Assembly: GCF_001039355.2 (NCBI RefSeq)
Contig: NW_019774480.1
Location: 315,067-379,066, forward strand
DNA: 64,000 nucleotides
Source of the DNA: Lingula anatina
Taxonomy: Eukaryota > Brachiopoda > Lingulata > Lingulida > Lingulidae
Reading direction: 5' to 3'
Notes under the pieces: generated by a model
Database searches by the model: none
Told to the model about the DNA's origin: nothing
What the model saw: only the letters and a program-made list of their open reading frames with translations
Part shown: positions 22,591-34,526 of the stretch, one piece after another
Layout of the letters: each line of letters opens with the position of its first letter
Numbering within the stretch: the stretch's first letter is position 1
Program-made: the position numbers and the translations under genes

Positions 22591-25270
22591 GCTTACGTAC
22601 CCATGGAAAATGTTGCCAAAAACCCATTTCTCTCAGCCAGCTTTGTATGATCCGCGTAGAAAGAGATCCACAAAGAGGAAGCATTCACAACACTTGGAAT
22701 CCTGTTTTGACACACTTCTGCGAGTAGAGTGCCGACTTGAGATTGTTCTCTCACCTTGATTGTCAATGGAAAAGGACGATAAAAAGCTTCGTTTAAATAG
22801 GTATTCTCTTCTATCTAACGTAAGAATAGTTGACAAGTGTATCGTTGCCAAAGGTACCCATCTTTCTGAGCTCACGAATCAGTTATGTGATCAAGGTCCT
22901 TTGCCAAAGCGTCTAAACGTCTTGTCTCATAGGAGAAAAACAATTTGCTTTATGGTATGCATATTATATATGTTGTGAAAATGTCGTTTACATCTACTCC
23001 ATTTACATATAGTGTAGTAGCAGCACCAATGAATGAATTCAGATGACAAACTCAATGTATGCAGATTGATTGATAATTGGACAGTTAAGGCCGCTTTAAT
23101 TTATACCAAAATCTCTAATGAAAACTAATTGACATTGGAATCAAAACGATAAAGAAACAATTTTGCTTAGAATTGTTCGTAAACAAACAACAACATCACG
23201 GAATGCAGAATGATACAAAATCTATCAAAACATGAACTATTTTTACCTGAACGTAATCTTGGCAGGGTGAATTGTTGTCATAATCCAAATCTACATGTGT
23301 AAATTCAAGCACCACTGTTTCGTCTGTTCTGGTAGTTGATATTTCAAACACACAAAAACAGTTGGTCTCGTAGGCTAACGGGTAGCCGGGAGATGAGATA
23401 TTTCCAGACTGGTCAATGTATGTACCGCCGCAATCTGAAAAGAAAAAAAATGAAGGTTGTTGACTGCAGTTCATATAGTTGGCGACGGAACTGGCAGGTT
23501 TTAGACGAGAGATATGCTAAATCACGTTGAGCGTTAGACAATTATTCTGTAGAAAAGTGACATATTTTAGCTCTGGCAAGAATTCTTATAGGCAATTGAT
23601 GAATTTTTAACTGAGGATTTAACACACGGCGGGGAAATTCTGCTAATGGATCACGTAAGTTCTCGAAGAAATACCAGAAATTTTGGATACGTATCTGTAG
23701 CAAATCGTCATGTACTGCCTTGGTGTAAGCCAAGTGGCGTTTTAAGGTCTTATGGGTCACTCATAACATTGGAATTAAAACAGGTTGACCATGACAGGGG
23801 GAAGTGAAGATATCGATCGCGAGAAAAACAGAAAAAAAAGCATACATGTATTTGATGCAGCCGTATGGCAAGCTGTGTGTCTAAGAACCGGTTTTAGAAA
23901 TTTAGTTTAGACCGAAATTTGTCCTTTACTGTTGTCATTCGAATAAGTCATCTCAGATAAAACGACCATTGGTATTTAAACATAACCGTTCCATTTATTT
24001 CCTAATTAAAGCAGACTCGATGTTTCATTCTACTGATTCAACCTGGACCAAAGTAGAATAAGAATTGAACTTAAAGTTGGAACCAACTTAAAGGGATAAC
24101 AAGTTTTACAACTGTTCGCAAGATATCCATATTTCACTATAAATACATTGTAAACAACTCACATATATAAAATATAATCTATTTTACCACCAAAACGGCA
24201 GTTAACGCATTTATTCTGGAGTTTGTGCTTGCCATCACATCACTTAACCTCCATAGATGTCTACGCTCTGTAATAATCCCCAAAGAGAATATTACATAAA
24301 ACCAAACTTTTTGGAATAAACCAGGGACTAACTTTGAATGTGGGAATGGATTCATTAACCATTGGGAAATATGAGAAAATTGTCCTTTACTCCAGGAAAA
24401 TTCACTTTTTGGCCAAAATGAACAAATGTTATCCCTTTAAGGTCTGAATCAACTTTCGTAAAACCCGTCCCAAGATAAAGGACTAACCGTTGTTGACCTC
24501 AATGGTGGCATAAAATCCTTGCTTCGTTACCGTATTATCCGAAATCAACAGCAAACGAATCCCTGTGTTGGTCAGCATTGTCAGACCAGTCCTAAAGCCG
24601 CAGAGACCAACCATGTACTTGTCGTAAGTGTAGTCAAACCACTGAAATAAAATGAATTGTAATGAAAGAGATAATATTTTTGCACCAGGCCCCTCAAGCA
24701 TATATCTAGCCGTGTGACGAGCCCCTCGGATCACTGGCCCTCACTTCTCAGTAGCAGTTGCATCGATTGCAACGGTGGCTCGTCGATGCATTTAACTACT
24801 TCGCAAGTTTTGTGTTAGGTGTTCATTTTCCCTTACAAAATAATTTTTAGTATTTGCTTGATTTTACTATGTTCAGATATAAAAAATTTGCACTTATTTG
24901 TATCAAAATTGAATCACAGATTTTATTTACATGTGAACATTCACAAATCATAGACTTTATTTACCTGTGATCATTCACAAATCTTAAAAGTCGACCCAGA
25001 CATCATTGCTCACCTTCAACATATCGTAAGGGCAACCACTGCCAGATTCAATATCGAAGATTGAAAACCGGAGCCTGATGGAGGACCCGTTAGTCAGAGG
25101 CTTGATGACGTACAGGCAGTTTACGCTAACTGGGTAATTACTTGGATAATTGGGAGAAGCGACTTGAAGCGCCCCCTCCGGCACTACCTCGTCACAGTCG
25201 GCTGCAGTACAAAAATATGCTTCTTTTCGTGAACGATGTCTGTCAGTCTATCCATCAATCTCTCTCACTC

Positions 25271-25321
<51 letters not shown>

Positions 25322-28300
25322 CCCCAAATAAAAATGTCAACATCAAACTTATTTCCTTGTACCGTTAAGCATGCATACATTATGCTAAATTCCCCAATAT
25401 ATAAGAAACATACCATTCAAAGTGTTAAATGTGGCTGAAAATCCAGGCGATGAGCGGATTGAGTCGGTTTCGAAAATCACCTCATAACCAAGTGCATGGA
25501 TATCGTGCATAGCGTACTCTCCACATAGACGGAAAAGCCTCCACCCGGTCAGTGTGTTGACCTGAGGTGTAGATATAGGAAAATGGAGTCCAAGCTAGGC
25601 CTCGTTTTCTGTTATATATTTCTTTTCTTAATTTTTTTTTAATTTTCTCCGTAAATGCTGAATTATCTTAAAATATACCTGTGCTTAGTAACACGTGACA
25701 TTTGATAAAGGTGATACGTAGTGAAATCGGTTGCCATTTATTAATAACAGCAACTCTTTGTTCTATACATGAAATTTATCGGGCGCATAAATATAAAATT
25801 GGTTTTTGAAATTAAGAAAAATTCAACCTAGCAAAATAAAAATCAAAATGGACAGAAAATATTTTTGAAAAATTTTTTTAAATGGTTCAAGATAATTGAA
25901 ACCAAACTCACACACAATTGTTTGTACTCACAGTAACGTAGTCATCACAGGTCGTCCTAAACTGTGTGAACTTGAGTGACATCATGTATGTGCCTGGCGC
26001 CGGAAGTACCCGATACGTACACCAGATGTCGCTGGGATAGTTGGATGGGTATTGAGGGGAAGTAAGCGTGCCGTTGGACGAGATATATGTTGCGTTGCAT
26101 GCTACAATTCAATGGAATCACATTTTGTTAGGACCAGTACGAAGATGTTTCTGCTATTAGTTTATGACGAGCTGTGTTATTGATTAGAACTATAATACCA
26201 GTACATCTATACGTTATAATATAATATAATATAATATAATATAATAGGCCTATAGTATAATATAATATAGTATACCATTTATAAATCTTAAAGACCTCGT
26301 ATTTTTAAATCAAATTAAAATTGTGTTCAAAACTTGTCAAAAGTAAAAGTATATCACATGGACACTTCAAACGATGAAGAGAATTAATCCAGCAGTTCGC
26401 GTCCTGTAGCTTTAGACCGTCCAGTTCCAGTGACGTGCACAGCCAATACTCACCGTCTGATGTCGAACAAGGTACTTTCCTGTAGTGTGTACAGCAGGCC
26501 ATTTGAAAGATGTCGATACAGCTGGCGTTGGTAACGTGCAAGGCACACGCTGTCGTCTGGTGGTTGAAGTCGGCGGCAATGCACCTGTAGGGGGTGACCA
26601 GAAAAGGGTAAAATTTGGGTTTATACATTTGGCGTGTTATCCGCAATAAACGAGAAAAGCTGATCATGAGAGTTGAATTTTTTCTTCTTTTTATGTGATT
26701 TAACTTAAAATGATCTCACCGTCCAGGGAAGCATAAATACCAAAAGCAAGCAACGGTAGGTATATAGGCCTATGTTTCGTTGTTCTAGAGGCCAGCGGCA
26801 CACTATTCATGATGCCAACAAAATTCCGTCTACAAGTAGGAATATATTTTGTTAGGATTTTTTTTTTTTTTTTGGCAAGTACGTACGAGTCACTTTGGCT
26901 GCAGGCAAACAGGCACAAGTATTCCGTGTTTAGACTGGTGTTTTGGCTGATAGCTCCTGGTGCAGCAGAGCCGACGTATGTGGTGAAATCGGATACTGAA
27001 AAAAAAAAACTGACGTTGTCGATGGCGAAATCGGGAGGAAGAGGGGGGTAAAGGGGGCAGAGGGAGATAAGCGTCTCTCTTGGCCGTTGAAATAACATCT
27101 TTTTCTCCTACTCCCACCCCCCTTCATTAATAAATTACTACAGGCAATTATCTATTTGGGCATTCGTAAACGTGATATTATTACGCTCTATCAGAGTTCA
27201 GCTGAGCGAAGACGTCAAATATATGCAAAAAGATTTATATATATATAGTAAAAAATCCATTTGTGGTCCCGATAGAGGACAACATAGATGCATAATTCGT
27301 GTAGTTAAACTTCTATTGTCTACTTTTTTAAAGTTGCCTTTGAATTGTCTTGAATAGCCTGTTAAATATTAATTTTTTTACTGAATGAGATTCAGAGAGG
27401 CATGACCAATCAATAAGGTTCACTCTCATAATTGATACTTGAGTAGGCGACGTTTTCTTTATTTCGTAAATCATCATTGTTCTTTTAGTATTGAACTTGC
27501 ATCTTCTATAAGCAAAATATTATACCGTCAAACAACTGTATTTACCCACTACTGAACAACAGCTAGGGTATATGAACAAAAATGTTCATTAGCTTGGTAC
27601 TGTAGTTGGATCATATTAGTACTGTAGGCGATGTTTTCTTTATTTCGTAAATCATCATTCTTTTAATGCAGACTTGACATGTAATATGGAATATTTTTTC
27701 AGGTCATAATACATCAGTTTTTTTCCTATTTTGCTGACTGATAAATGAAAAAAGGATTAAAATCGCGTTTTAATAACTTTTAATAATCTCTTTGATGTCA
27801 TTGTGACATCAATTCCCCAGTGAAGCAATCGAAAATACATTGCCTATTATAAGTCATACGACAACCATCGAAAGCGATATTTTGGATCCCCATATTTTTC
27901 AAATTATCGTCTTTAAAACAGTTATACGCGCCACAAAGGACCCTCATGTCAGCGTCTAGTCACAGCAACGGTCGCTGTTACGACTGACCTCATCTGGCTG
28001 CTACCAGAGCTTGCTACTCAGGTGGCAAGGCATTCCTTGGGATAGGTTTTTAGAGTTTAATCAGGAATAAAATTCCAGGCAACGGTCAAAACTTGTCCAA
28101 TTTGGTTCAGTTTTGTTGTAGAACATGCAGGCCGTTGATTCGGCGAGTAGTGACCTACCCACATATTGTATATGAGGTTCAAAAATGGCGGTTTTGATGA
28201 CCAAGGTATCTGCTCATTCCCTTGTTTCTGTAAGTTATCTGCTATAAGTGCTCAGTGTGAACTGGCAATCTCATTGTGCAACCTCAATTGTTCCGTAGGT

Positions 28301-30083
28301 GCCCCCTATCAAAAAATACCACATCGGTTCCCAGATTATTCCTGTATTTGATCTGGTTCAGTTTTTCATCGATGACTTCATTGGTGTTTTGGCACCAATG
28401 TGATATCCACTCCAAATACTGACGTTGTCAATGACCCTAGTCACTTTAGAAGCGGCACACGCTTCGTCGAAGGCCTTTTCAGGATTTCTGTAAACTCTGT
28501 TTTGACCAGTTGAGCGATACAGGTGAAATCTGACCTAAATAAATAAGACCACGCAGTTTCAGTGTTCTACGCTGAAACAGCCATGGTCCCCAATTCATTA
28601 GAGAAACAGACGATGCTATTTTGTTGTTTACAGTGGCTTCCTCTGGGCATAACTCCATAAAACTGTGTGGACCATTCCGTGTGACAAAATAATCTGTCTG
28701 GCAATGCCTGTTTTTTTCGCGCCATTCTGGCACAGATAAACAATTTTGTAAAACACTCATTAACTCATTTTACGCACAACGAAAATGAGGGGGTGAATCT
28801 AACGTTGTTAACGATTTTTACATGAAAGTATTGAACTACTCCTCAGGGAGAATCAAGGAAAAATTGCCCAGGAAATTTGTCCTCTATTGTGAACCACACT
28901 GAGACGAAGTGGGGTCAATAGAAAAACCAGACTTTACTTTTTTTTAATTTTTAAAACAAAATAGACATCCAACAAATGAAAACGTTATCACAAGTTCCTG
29001 AAGCTCTGGTTGGTGCATTGCTAAAAACTGAACATCCTTGCGTATGGGGAAGAAGGATGGGATGGGGGAGGGGAGGGAAGGGGAGAGACACCCAAATTGC
29101 AACAACTAAATTTGCATGCATTGTAGGCCCCGTTCCACAAAGAATCTGTAATCGAACAATGGCCTTAGCTAAGGCAAGAAGTTGAAAACAACTTCTTGGC
29201 TAAGGCGTCGAAGAATCCAACCGCCTTACTCTTCTATTGTCAGACGTAAAATTGATTTCTAAGAGTAAGACTTATGTTGACGTTCACTTATGCTTCAGAC
29301 TGTAGTTCGCTGTAGTCTATTTGTGAGTACATGTAAGAAAAGTACATATTCTGTGGACTGTTTACGTGAGGTTGACTTTACTTCTTCGTCTTTTACATAT
29401 TTTGAATTGGCCCGAGCGTGTTTACAAAGCTTTGTGTTTATGGGTCTCATCTTCCGAACCACCAACATCTTGTGATATTTGAAGGTATAACAGTCAAATA
29501 CAAATGCGTCAAGCTAGAGCGGATGTTCCAGCAAAGAAATGACGGGCCATGATCACTTTTGCACTTGTGAAACGTGAGCCCACTTTGTAGGGAAGGACAA
29601 TAATATCTACCGTTAATAAACGTTTGACTTTTAAAAGAAAAAATCCCTTGATCACCAAATTATTCCACGTCTAAACCCATTAACAGGATTGCGATCTACT
29701 GGTAGCTTTTCCCAGGTTTTTGAGTTGTAAGTTTTAAGTTTTTGAATCAGTCTCGTGGTGGGAGTGGAGACAGGTCAATTTCATTCGTAACGGTAAAACC
29801 AAATAAAAAACTCGAAAACAGGTTTATCGTTTATCGGTCCTAATTTTATCAGCGGTCATGGGAAGGACATACCAGGGGTACAACATGTACGTTAGTGAAT
29901 GGGAAAATCGTTGACATTTTGAGGAAAGTATATTCCTTTGCTGTAAAGGGTTTAACACACGCCTTAAAGCATCTATCAAAAAGCAGTGACAGATACTATA
30001 GTGTAGGGAACTTTACCAGTGGTACCGGCTACGTTAACCTGGCTCGCCGAAGACATCAGAAATACGATCAATGCCAAGGCCAT
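18825..30083 (-). CDS. Gene A: PAN, 3xCUB, mucin-stalk, 2xsushi membrane protein
   Basis: Twelve exons join in frame on the minus strand: 30017-30083, 26887-26995, 26454-26584, 25932-26101, 25414-25561, 25014-25201, 24488-24641, 23247-23434, 22601-22754, 20832-22109, 20022-20210 and 18825-19087. They total 3039 nt, about 1012 aa. Order: signal peptide MALALIVFLMSSASQVNVAG; PAN/apple (about 23-102); CUB1 (102-208), CUB2 (208-322), CUB3 (322-436); Ser/Thr-rich stalk (437-803); sushi 1 and 2 (803-925); one helix (about 947-968); basic tail of about 44 residues. Each CUB is two exons with a phase-0 intron in its middle and phase-1 introns at its ends. It should be a type I surface protein, perhaps a recognition or adhesion receptor; no function is known. 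An untranslated first exon is cut by the N at 30727. Confidence 0.85.
19410..19795 (-). repeat. ~390-bp repeat inserted in a gene A intron
   Basis: Inverted relative of 15888-16275. Here it interrupts an intron whose gene B counterpart (about 41870-41950) is short. The flanking intron sequence (aaaacgtagatcag and aaaatagtacga) appears on both sides, as if the insertion went with a local duplication. Confidence 0.7.
19941..20006. repeat. (TA)n microsatellite
   Basis: TA run after a C10 tract, starting a few bases beyond the donor side of the sushi 2 exon of gene A. The gene B intron at 42030-42055 lacks it. Confidence 0.85.
20022..22109 (-). other. Gene A domains: Ser/Thr-rich stalk and two sushi modules
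   Basis: Exon 20832-22109 encodes about 365 residues dominated by Ser, Thr, Val and Pro (a mucin-like, probably O-glycosylated stalk). It then gives sushi 1 from ECPRVPEIPHASYSTNKTA to GTWSNFDVQCE. Exon 20022-20210 is one symmetrical phase 1-1 module, sushi 2 (CTIPNDVTE, VVYSCLNGS, RCVSKTRWIPDFIDC). The paralogue in gene B has a stalk 95 codons shorter. Confidence 0.85.
22548..22586. repeat. (CA)n microsatellite beside a splice donor
   Basis: About 19 CA repeats lie some 10 bp inside the intron after exon 22601-22754 of gene A. The gene B counterpart (44090-44115) has only a few. Confidence 0.85.
22601..26101 (-). other. Gene A domains: three CUB modules, six exons
   Basis: First halves: 25932-26101 (CNATYISSNGTLTSPQYPSN, then CDDYVT), 25014-25201 (ADCDEVVPEGALQVASPNYP, then GCPYDMLK) and 23247-23434 (DCGGTYIDQSGNISSPGYP, then CQDYVQ). 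Second halves: 25414-25561 (VNTLTGWRLFRLCGEYAM, then GFSATF), 24488-24641 (WFDYTYDKYMVGLCGFRTG, then GFYATIEV) and 22601-22754 (VREQSQVGTLLAEVC, then NGFLATFS). All six have the same 1-0 or 0-1 phase pattern, so the array arose by duplicating a two-exon unit. Confidence 0.88.
26454..26995 (-). other. Gene A domain: PAN/apple, two exons
   Basis: Exon 26887-26995 reads VSDFTTYVGSAAPGAI and then LCLFACSQSD. A phase-2 intron (donor gtacgt) leads to exon 26454-26584, reading SCIAADFNHQTTACALH and then SCIDIFQMACCTHY. The pattern C-LFAC, C-AADF, T-AC-LH is the core of PAN_1/apple domains, which bind carbohydrate or protein. Extra cysteines follow before the first CUB. Confidence 0.75.
28390..28760 (-). 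pseudogene. Unidentified coding-like relic in gene A intron 1
   Basis: Reading the minus strand, one frame gives LSVPEWREKNRHCQTDYFV and then VSLMNWGPWLFQRR. Near 28545, after an acceptor-like ttatttag, another frame gives RFHLYRSTGQNRVYRNPEKA and then FDEACAASKVTRVIDN and IWSGYHIGAKTP. The latter vaguely resembles a lectin-like fold, but I cannot assign a family. The allelic copy at 35975-36344 has different indels in both parts (for example 2 bp lost near 36099). The phase also does not fit the signal-peptide exon, so it is not part of the gene A model. Confidence 0.25.
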
Positions 30084-30726
30084 AGCCTCGCTCTCGGGTT
30101 GAAATTGGAAACCAATATGTGTGCGCTACGAAATTGAAAGAAAAAATGTTAATCTAATAATGTTACAATTAACGGCTATAATTTCCGTTTTCGTTCCTAT
30201 GGTTTTGGTGCTGAATATGGTTACGATAAATCATTTAATTGAATTGAAGATTCATCATAATCACCGTGTTGATCTCGTTCAAGAAATAAATTAATTAAAC
30301 TGTAAACGCGTATATAAAGATCAGCTTTAATTGGTGTAAAGCCCCCGAACTTTAGGCTTGTGTGCCTTCTTCGGGGAATAAAAACATGGCTTTATTTATT
30401 TATTTATTTATTTATTAGTTCTTGAAGACTACACACCAGCCTAAAGCTCAGGCGCTTTCATTTATAGTTGATCTTAATAGTTGCGTTTTCAGTCTTATTT
30501 ACTTATAATTCTAGAGATGCACACATACTTTGAAATGCACCAAAACACAAAAAATTACGTTGAAGAATTTTAGATACATAAACTAAGTCTTGGGTTAATT
30601 ATCTAAGGATAAGGCCTACACCAGATTCAAAAAGAGACAATGGAAAATCATTTATATTTAAACATAATAAGATAAATAACAGTTACTTACCTTGTCGGAA
30701 GGTGAAAAATATGTAAGCGAAGCAGT

Positions 30727-30727
30727 N
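30727..30727. other. Single unknown base at a duplication junction
   Basis: Left of the N the sequence is the first exon/upstream part of gene A copy 1 (ending aagcgaagcagt). Right of it the sequence jumps back to the intron next to the CUB3 first-half exon (ttctatcaaaacatg). The jump falls exactly at the N, which points to a scaffold join and not a real breakpoint. Confidence 0.85.
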
Positions 30728-32863
30728 TTCTATCAAAACATGTACTATTTTTACCTGAACGTAATCTTGGCAGGGTGAATTGTTGTCATAATCCAAATCT
30801 ACATGTGTAAATTCAAGCACCACTGTTTCGTCTGTTCTGGTAGTTGATATTTCAAACACACAAAAACAGTTGGCTTCGTAGGCTGACGGGTAGCCGGGAG
30901 ATGAGATGTTTCCAGACAGGTCAATGTATGTACCGCCGCAATCTGAAAAGAAAAAAAAGGTTGTTGACTGCAGTTCATATGTAGTTGGCGACGGAACTGA
31001 CAGGTTTTAGACGAGAGATATGCTTAATCACAAAAGGTAAATACCAGAGGCGGATCCAGAGATATTTCCTGATAGTCTTCCAAATTATCTTTGTTGATCC
31101 GTTCTTCATTTTTGACCGTCTTCCGACAGAAAAAATTAGATACCCGCCATTGTAAACTTGAAAATCTGACCGTCTTCCGGAAGACCCAGAAGACGCCTTA
31201 AATCCGCCCCTGAATACATTGAGCGTTAGACAATTATGCAGTAGAAAAATGACATATTTCAGTTCTGGCAAGAAAGCTTAAAGGCAATTGACGAATTTTT
31301 AACTGAGGATTTAACACACGGCGGGGAAATTCTGCTAATGGACCACGTAAGGTCTCGAAGAAATACCAGAAATTTTGGACACGTATCTGTAGCAAATCGT
31401 CATGTACTGCCTTGGTGTAAGCCAAGTGGCGTTTTAAGGTCTTATGGGTCACTCATAACATTGGAATTAAAACAGGTTGACCATGACAGGGGGAAGTGAA
31501 GATATCGATCGCGAGAAAAGCAGTGTGTCTAAGAACCGGTTTTAGAAATTTAGTACAGACCGAAATTTGTCCTTTACTGTTGTCATTCGAATAAGTCATC
31601 TCAGATAAAACGACCATTGGTATTTAAACATAACCCTTCCATTTATTTCATTCTACGGATTCAACCTGGACCAAAGTAGAATAAGAATTGAACTTAAAGT
31701 TGGAACCAACTTAAAGGGATAACAAGTTTTACAGCTGTTCGCAAGATATCCATATTTCACTATAAATACATTGTAAACAACTCACATAAATAAAATATAA
31801 TCTATTTTACCACCAAAACGGCAGTTATCGCATTTATTCTGGAGTTTGTGCTTGCCATCATGTCACTTAACCTCCATAGATGTCTACGCTCTGTACTAAT
31901 CCCCAAAGAGAATATTACATAAAACCAATTTTTTTAGAATAAACAAGGGACTAACTTTGAATGTGGGAATGGATTCATTAACCACTGGGAAATATGAGAA
32001 AATTGTCCTTTACTCCAGGAAAATTCACTTTTTGGCCAAAATGAACAGTTGTTATCCCTTTAAGGTCTGAATCAACTTTCGTAAAACCTGTCCCAAGATA
32101 AAGGACTAACCGTTGTTGACCTCAATGGTGGCATAAAATCCTTGCGTCGTTACCGTATTATCCGAAATCAACAGCAAACGAATCCCTGTGTTGGTCAGCA
32201 TTGTCAGACCAGTCCTCAAGCCGCAGAGACCAATCATGTACTTGTCGTAAGTGTAGTCAAACCACTTAAATAAAAATAAATTGTGATGAGAGAGGCCCAT
32301 CGAGCATACACCCAGGTGTGTGACCTGTCCTAGCTGTCGGGTGACGAGCACATCGGGTCACTGGCACTCATTTCTATGTACATGTTTGCGTTCGGTTGTA
32401 CCGCTCGCAACGGTGACTCGATGACGCATTTAATTACTTCGCAAGTTTAGTGTTAGACTTCATTTTTCCTTATGAAACCATTTCTAGTAGTTTATTGCTT
32501 TTAATGTTTTCAAATAGAAAAATGTTACACTCATTATTTGTATCAAAATTGAATCACATACTTTATTTACTTATGATCAGTCTCAAGTCATAAATCTTAC
32601 CTTCAACATATCGTATCTGCAACCAGAGCCAACTTCAATATCAAAAGTTGAAAACCGGAGCCTGATTGAGGACCCGTTAGTCAGAGGCTTGATGACGTAC
32701 AGGCAGTTTACGCTAACTGGGTAATTACTTGGATAATTGGGAGAAGCGACTTGAAGCGCCCCCTCCGGCACTACCTCGTCACAGTCAGCTGCAATACAAA
32801 AATATGCTTCTTTTCGTGAACGATGTCTGTCAGTCAGTCTATCCATCAATCTCTCTCACTCTC

Positions 32864-32904
<41 letters not shown>

Positions 32905-34482
32905 CCCCAAATAAAAATGTCAACATAAAACTTATTTCCTTGTACCGTTAAGCATGAATACATTATGCTAAATTCCCCAATATATAAGAAACATACCATT
33001 CAAAGTGTTAAATGTGGCTGAGAATCCAGACGAAGAGCGGATTGAGTCGGTTTCGAACATCACCTCATAACCAAGTGCATGGATATCGTGCATAGCGTAC
33101 TCTCCACATAGACGGAAAAGCCTCCACCCGGTCAGTGTGTTGACCTGAGGTGTAGATATAGGAAAATGGAGTCCAAGCTAGGCCTCGTTTTCTGTTATAT
33201 ATTTCTTTTCTTAATTTTTTTTTTTTAATTTTCTCCGTAAATGCTGAATTATCTTAAAATATACCTGTGCTTAGTAACACGTGACATTTGATAAAGGTGA
33301 TACGTAGTGAAATCGGGTGCCATTTATTAATAACAGCAATTCTTTGTTCTATACATGAAATTTATCGGACGCATAAATATAAAATTGATTTTTGAAATTA
33401 AGAAAAATTCAACCTATCAAAATAAAAATCAAAATGGACAGAAAATAATTTTGAATATTTTTTTTAAATGGTTCAAGATAATTGAAACCAAACTCACACA
33501 CAATTGTTTGTACTCACAGTGACGTAGTCATCACAGGTCGTCCTAAACTGTGTGAACTTGAGTGACATCATGTATGTGCCTGGCGCCGGAAGTACCCGAT
33601 ACATACACCAGATGTCGCTGGGATAGTTGGATGGGTATTGAGGGGAAGTAAGCGTGCCGTTGGACGAGATATATGTTGCGTTGCATGCTACAATTCAATG
33701 GAATCACATTTTGTTAGGACCAGTACGAAGATGTTTCTGCTATTAGTTTATGACGAGCTGTGTTATTGATTAACACTATAATACCAGTACATCTATACGT
33801 TATAATATAATATAATATAATATAATATAATATAATATAATATAATATAATGTAATAGGCCTATAGTATAACATAATATAGTATACCATTTATAAATCAA
33901 AAAGACCTCGTATTTTTAAATCAAATTAAAATTGTGTTCAAAACTTGTCAAAAGTAAAAGTATATCACATGGACACTTCAAACGATGAAGAGAATTAAGC
34001 CAGCAGTTCGCGTCCTGTAGCTTTAGACCGTCCAGTTCCAGTGACGTGCACAGCCAATACTCACCGTCTGATGTCGAACAAGGCACTTTCCTGTAGTGTG
34101 TACAGCAGGCCATTTGAAAGATGTCGATACAGCTGGCGTTGGTAACGTGCAAGGCACACGCTGTCGTCTGGTGATTGAAGTCGGCGGCAATGCACCTGTA
34201 GGGGGTGACCAGAAAAGGGTAAAATTTGGGTTTATACATTTGGCGTGTTATCCGCAATAAACGAGAAAAGCTGATCATGAGAGTTGAATTTTTTCTTCTT
34301 TTTATGTGATTTTTAAATTTTTAAATTTAAGTTAAAACTTAAAATGATCTCACCGTCCAGGGAAGCATAAATACCAAAAGCAAGCAACGGTAGGTATATA
34401 TGTTGCGTTGGTCTAGAGGCCAGCGGCACACTATTCATGATGCCAAAAAAATCCCGTCTACATGTACGAATATATTTTGTTA

Positions 34483-34485
<3 letters not shown>

Positions 34486-34525
<40 letters not shown>
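34486..34525. repeat. Poly-T tract next to the PAN exon donor
   Basis: Run of 39 T, directly downstream (minus strand) of the donor of exon 34539-34647. Gene A copy 1 has 14 T at 26861-26874 and gene B has a longer T run at 53032-53074 after a TA repeat. The tract is conserved in place and varies in length. Confidence 0.9.

Positions 34526-34526
<1 letters not shown>

Larger units (their letters stand above)
17941..22800. repeat. Segmental duplication copy A (3' half of gene A and its flank)
   Basis: This segment matches 39895-44340 in the same orientation. The match covers the 3' flank (gcctctacctgaagcactca at both starts), the TM, sushi and stalk exons, the last CUB exon and their introns. 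Differences are insertions: the ~390-bp repeat in A (19410-19795), a 222-bp palindrome in B (39972-40193) and an additional AT-rich stretch in B near 40440-40820. It is part of the tandem duplication that produced genes A and B. Confidence 0.85.
23219..30726. repeat. Gene A 5' region, copy 1 (~7.5 kb), ends at an N
   Basis: Nearly base-for-base the same as 30728-39464. The match includes introns, microsatellites and the pseudo-exon region. Differences are small indels, repeat lengths and one large insertion in the other copy. It stops at the N at 30727, in the middle of the untranslated first exon. Confidence 0.9.
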
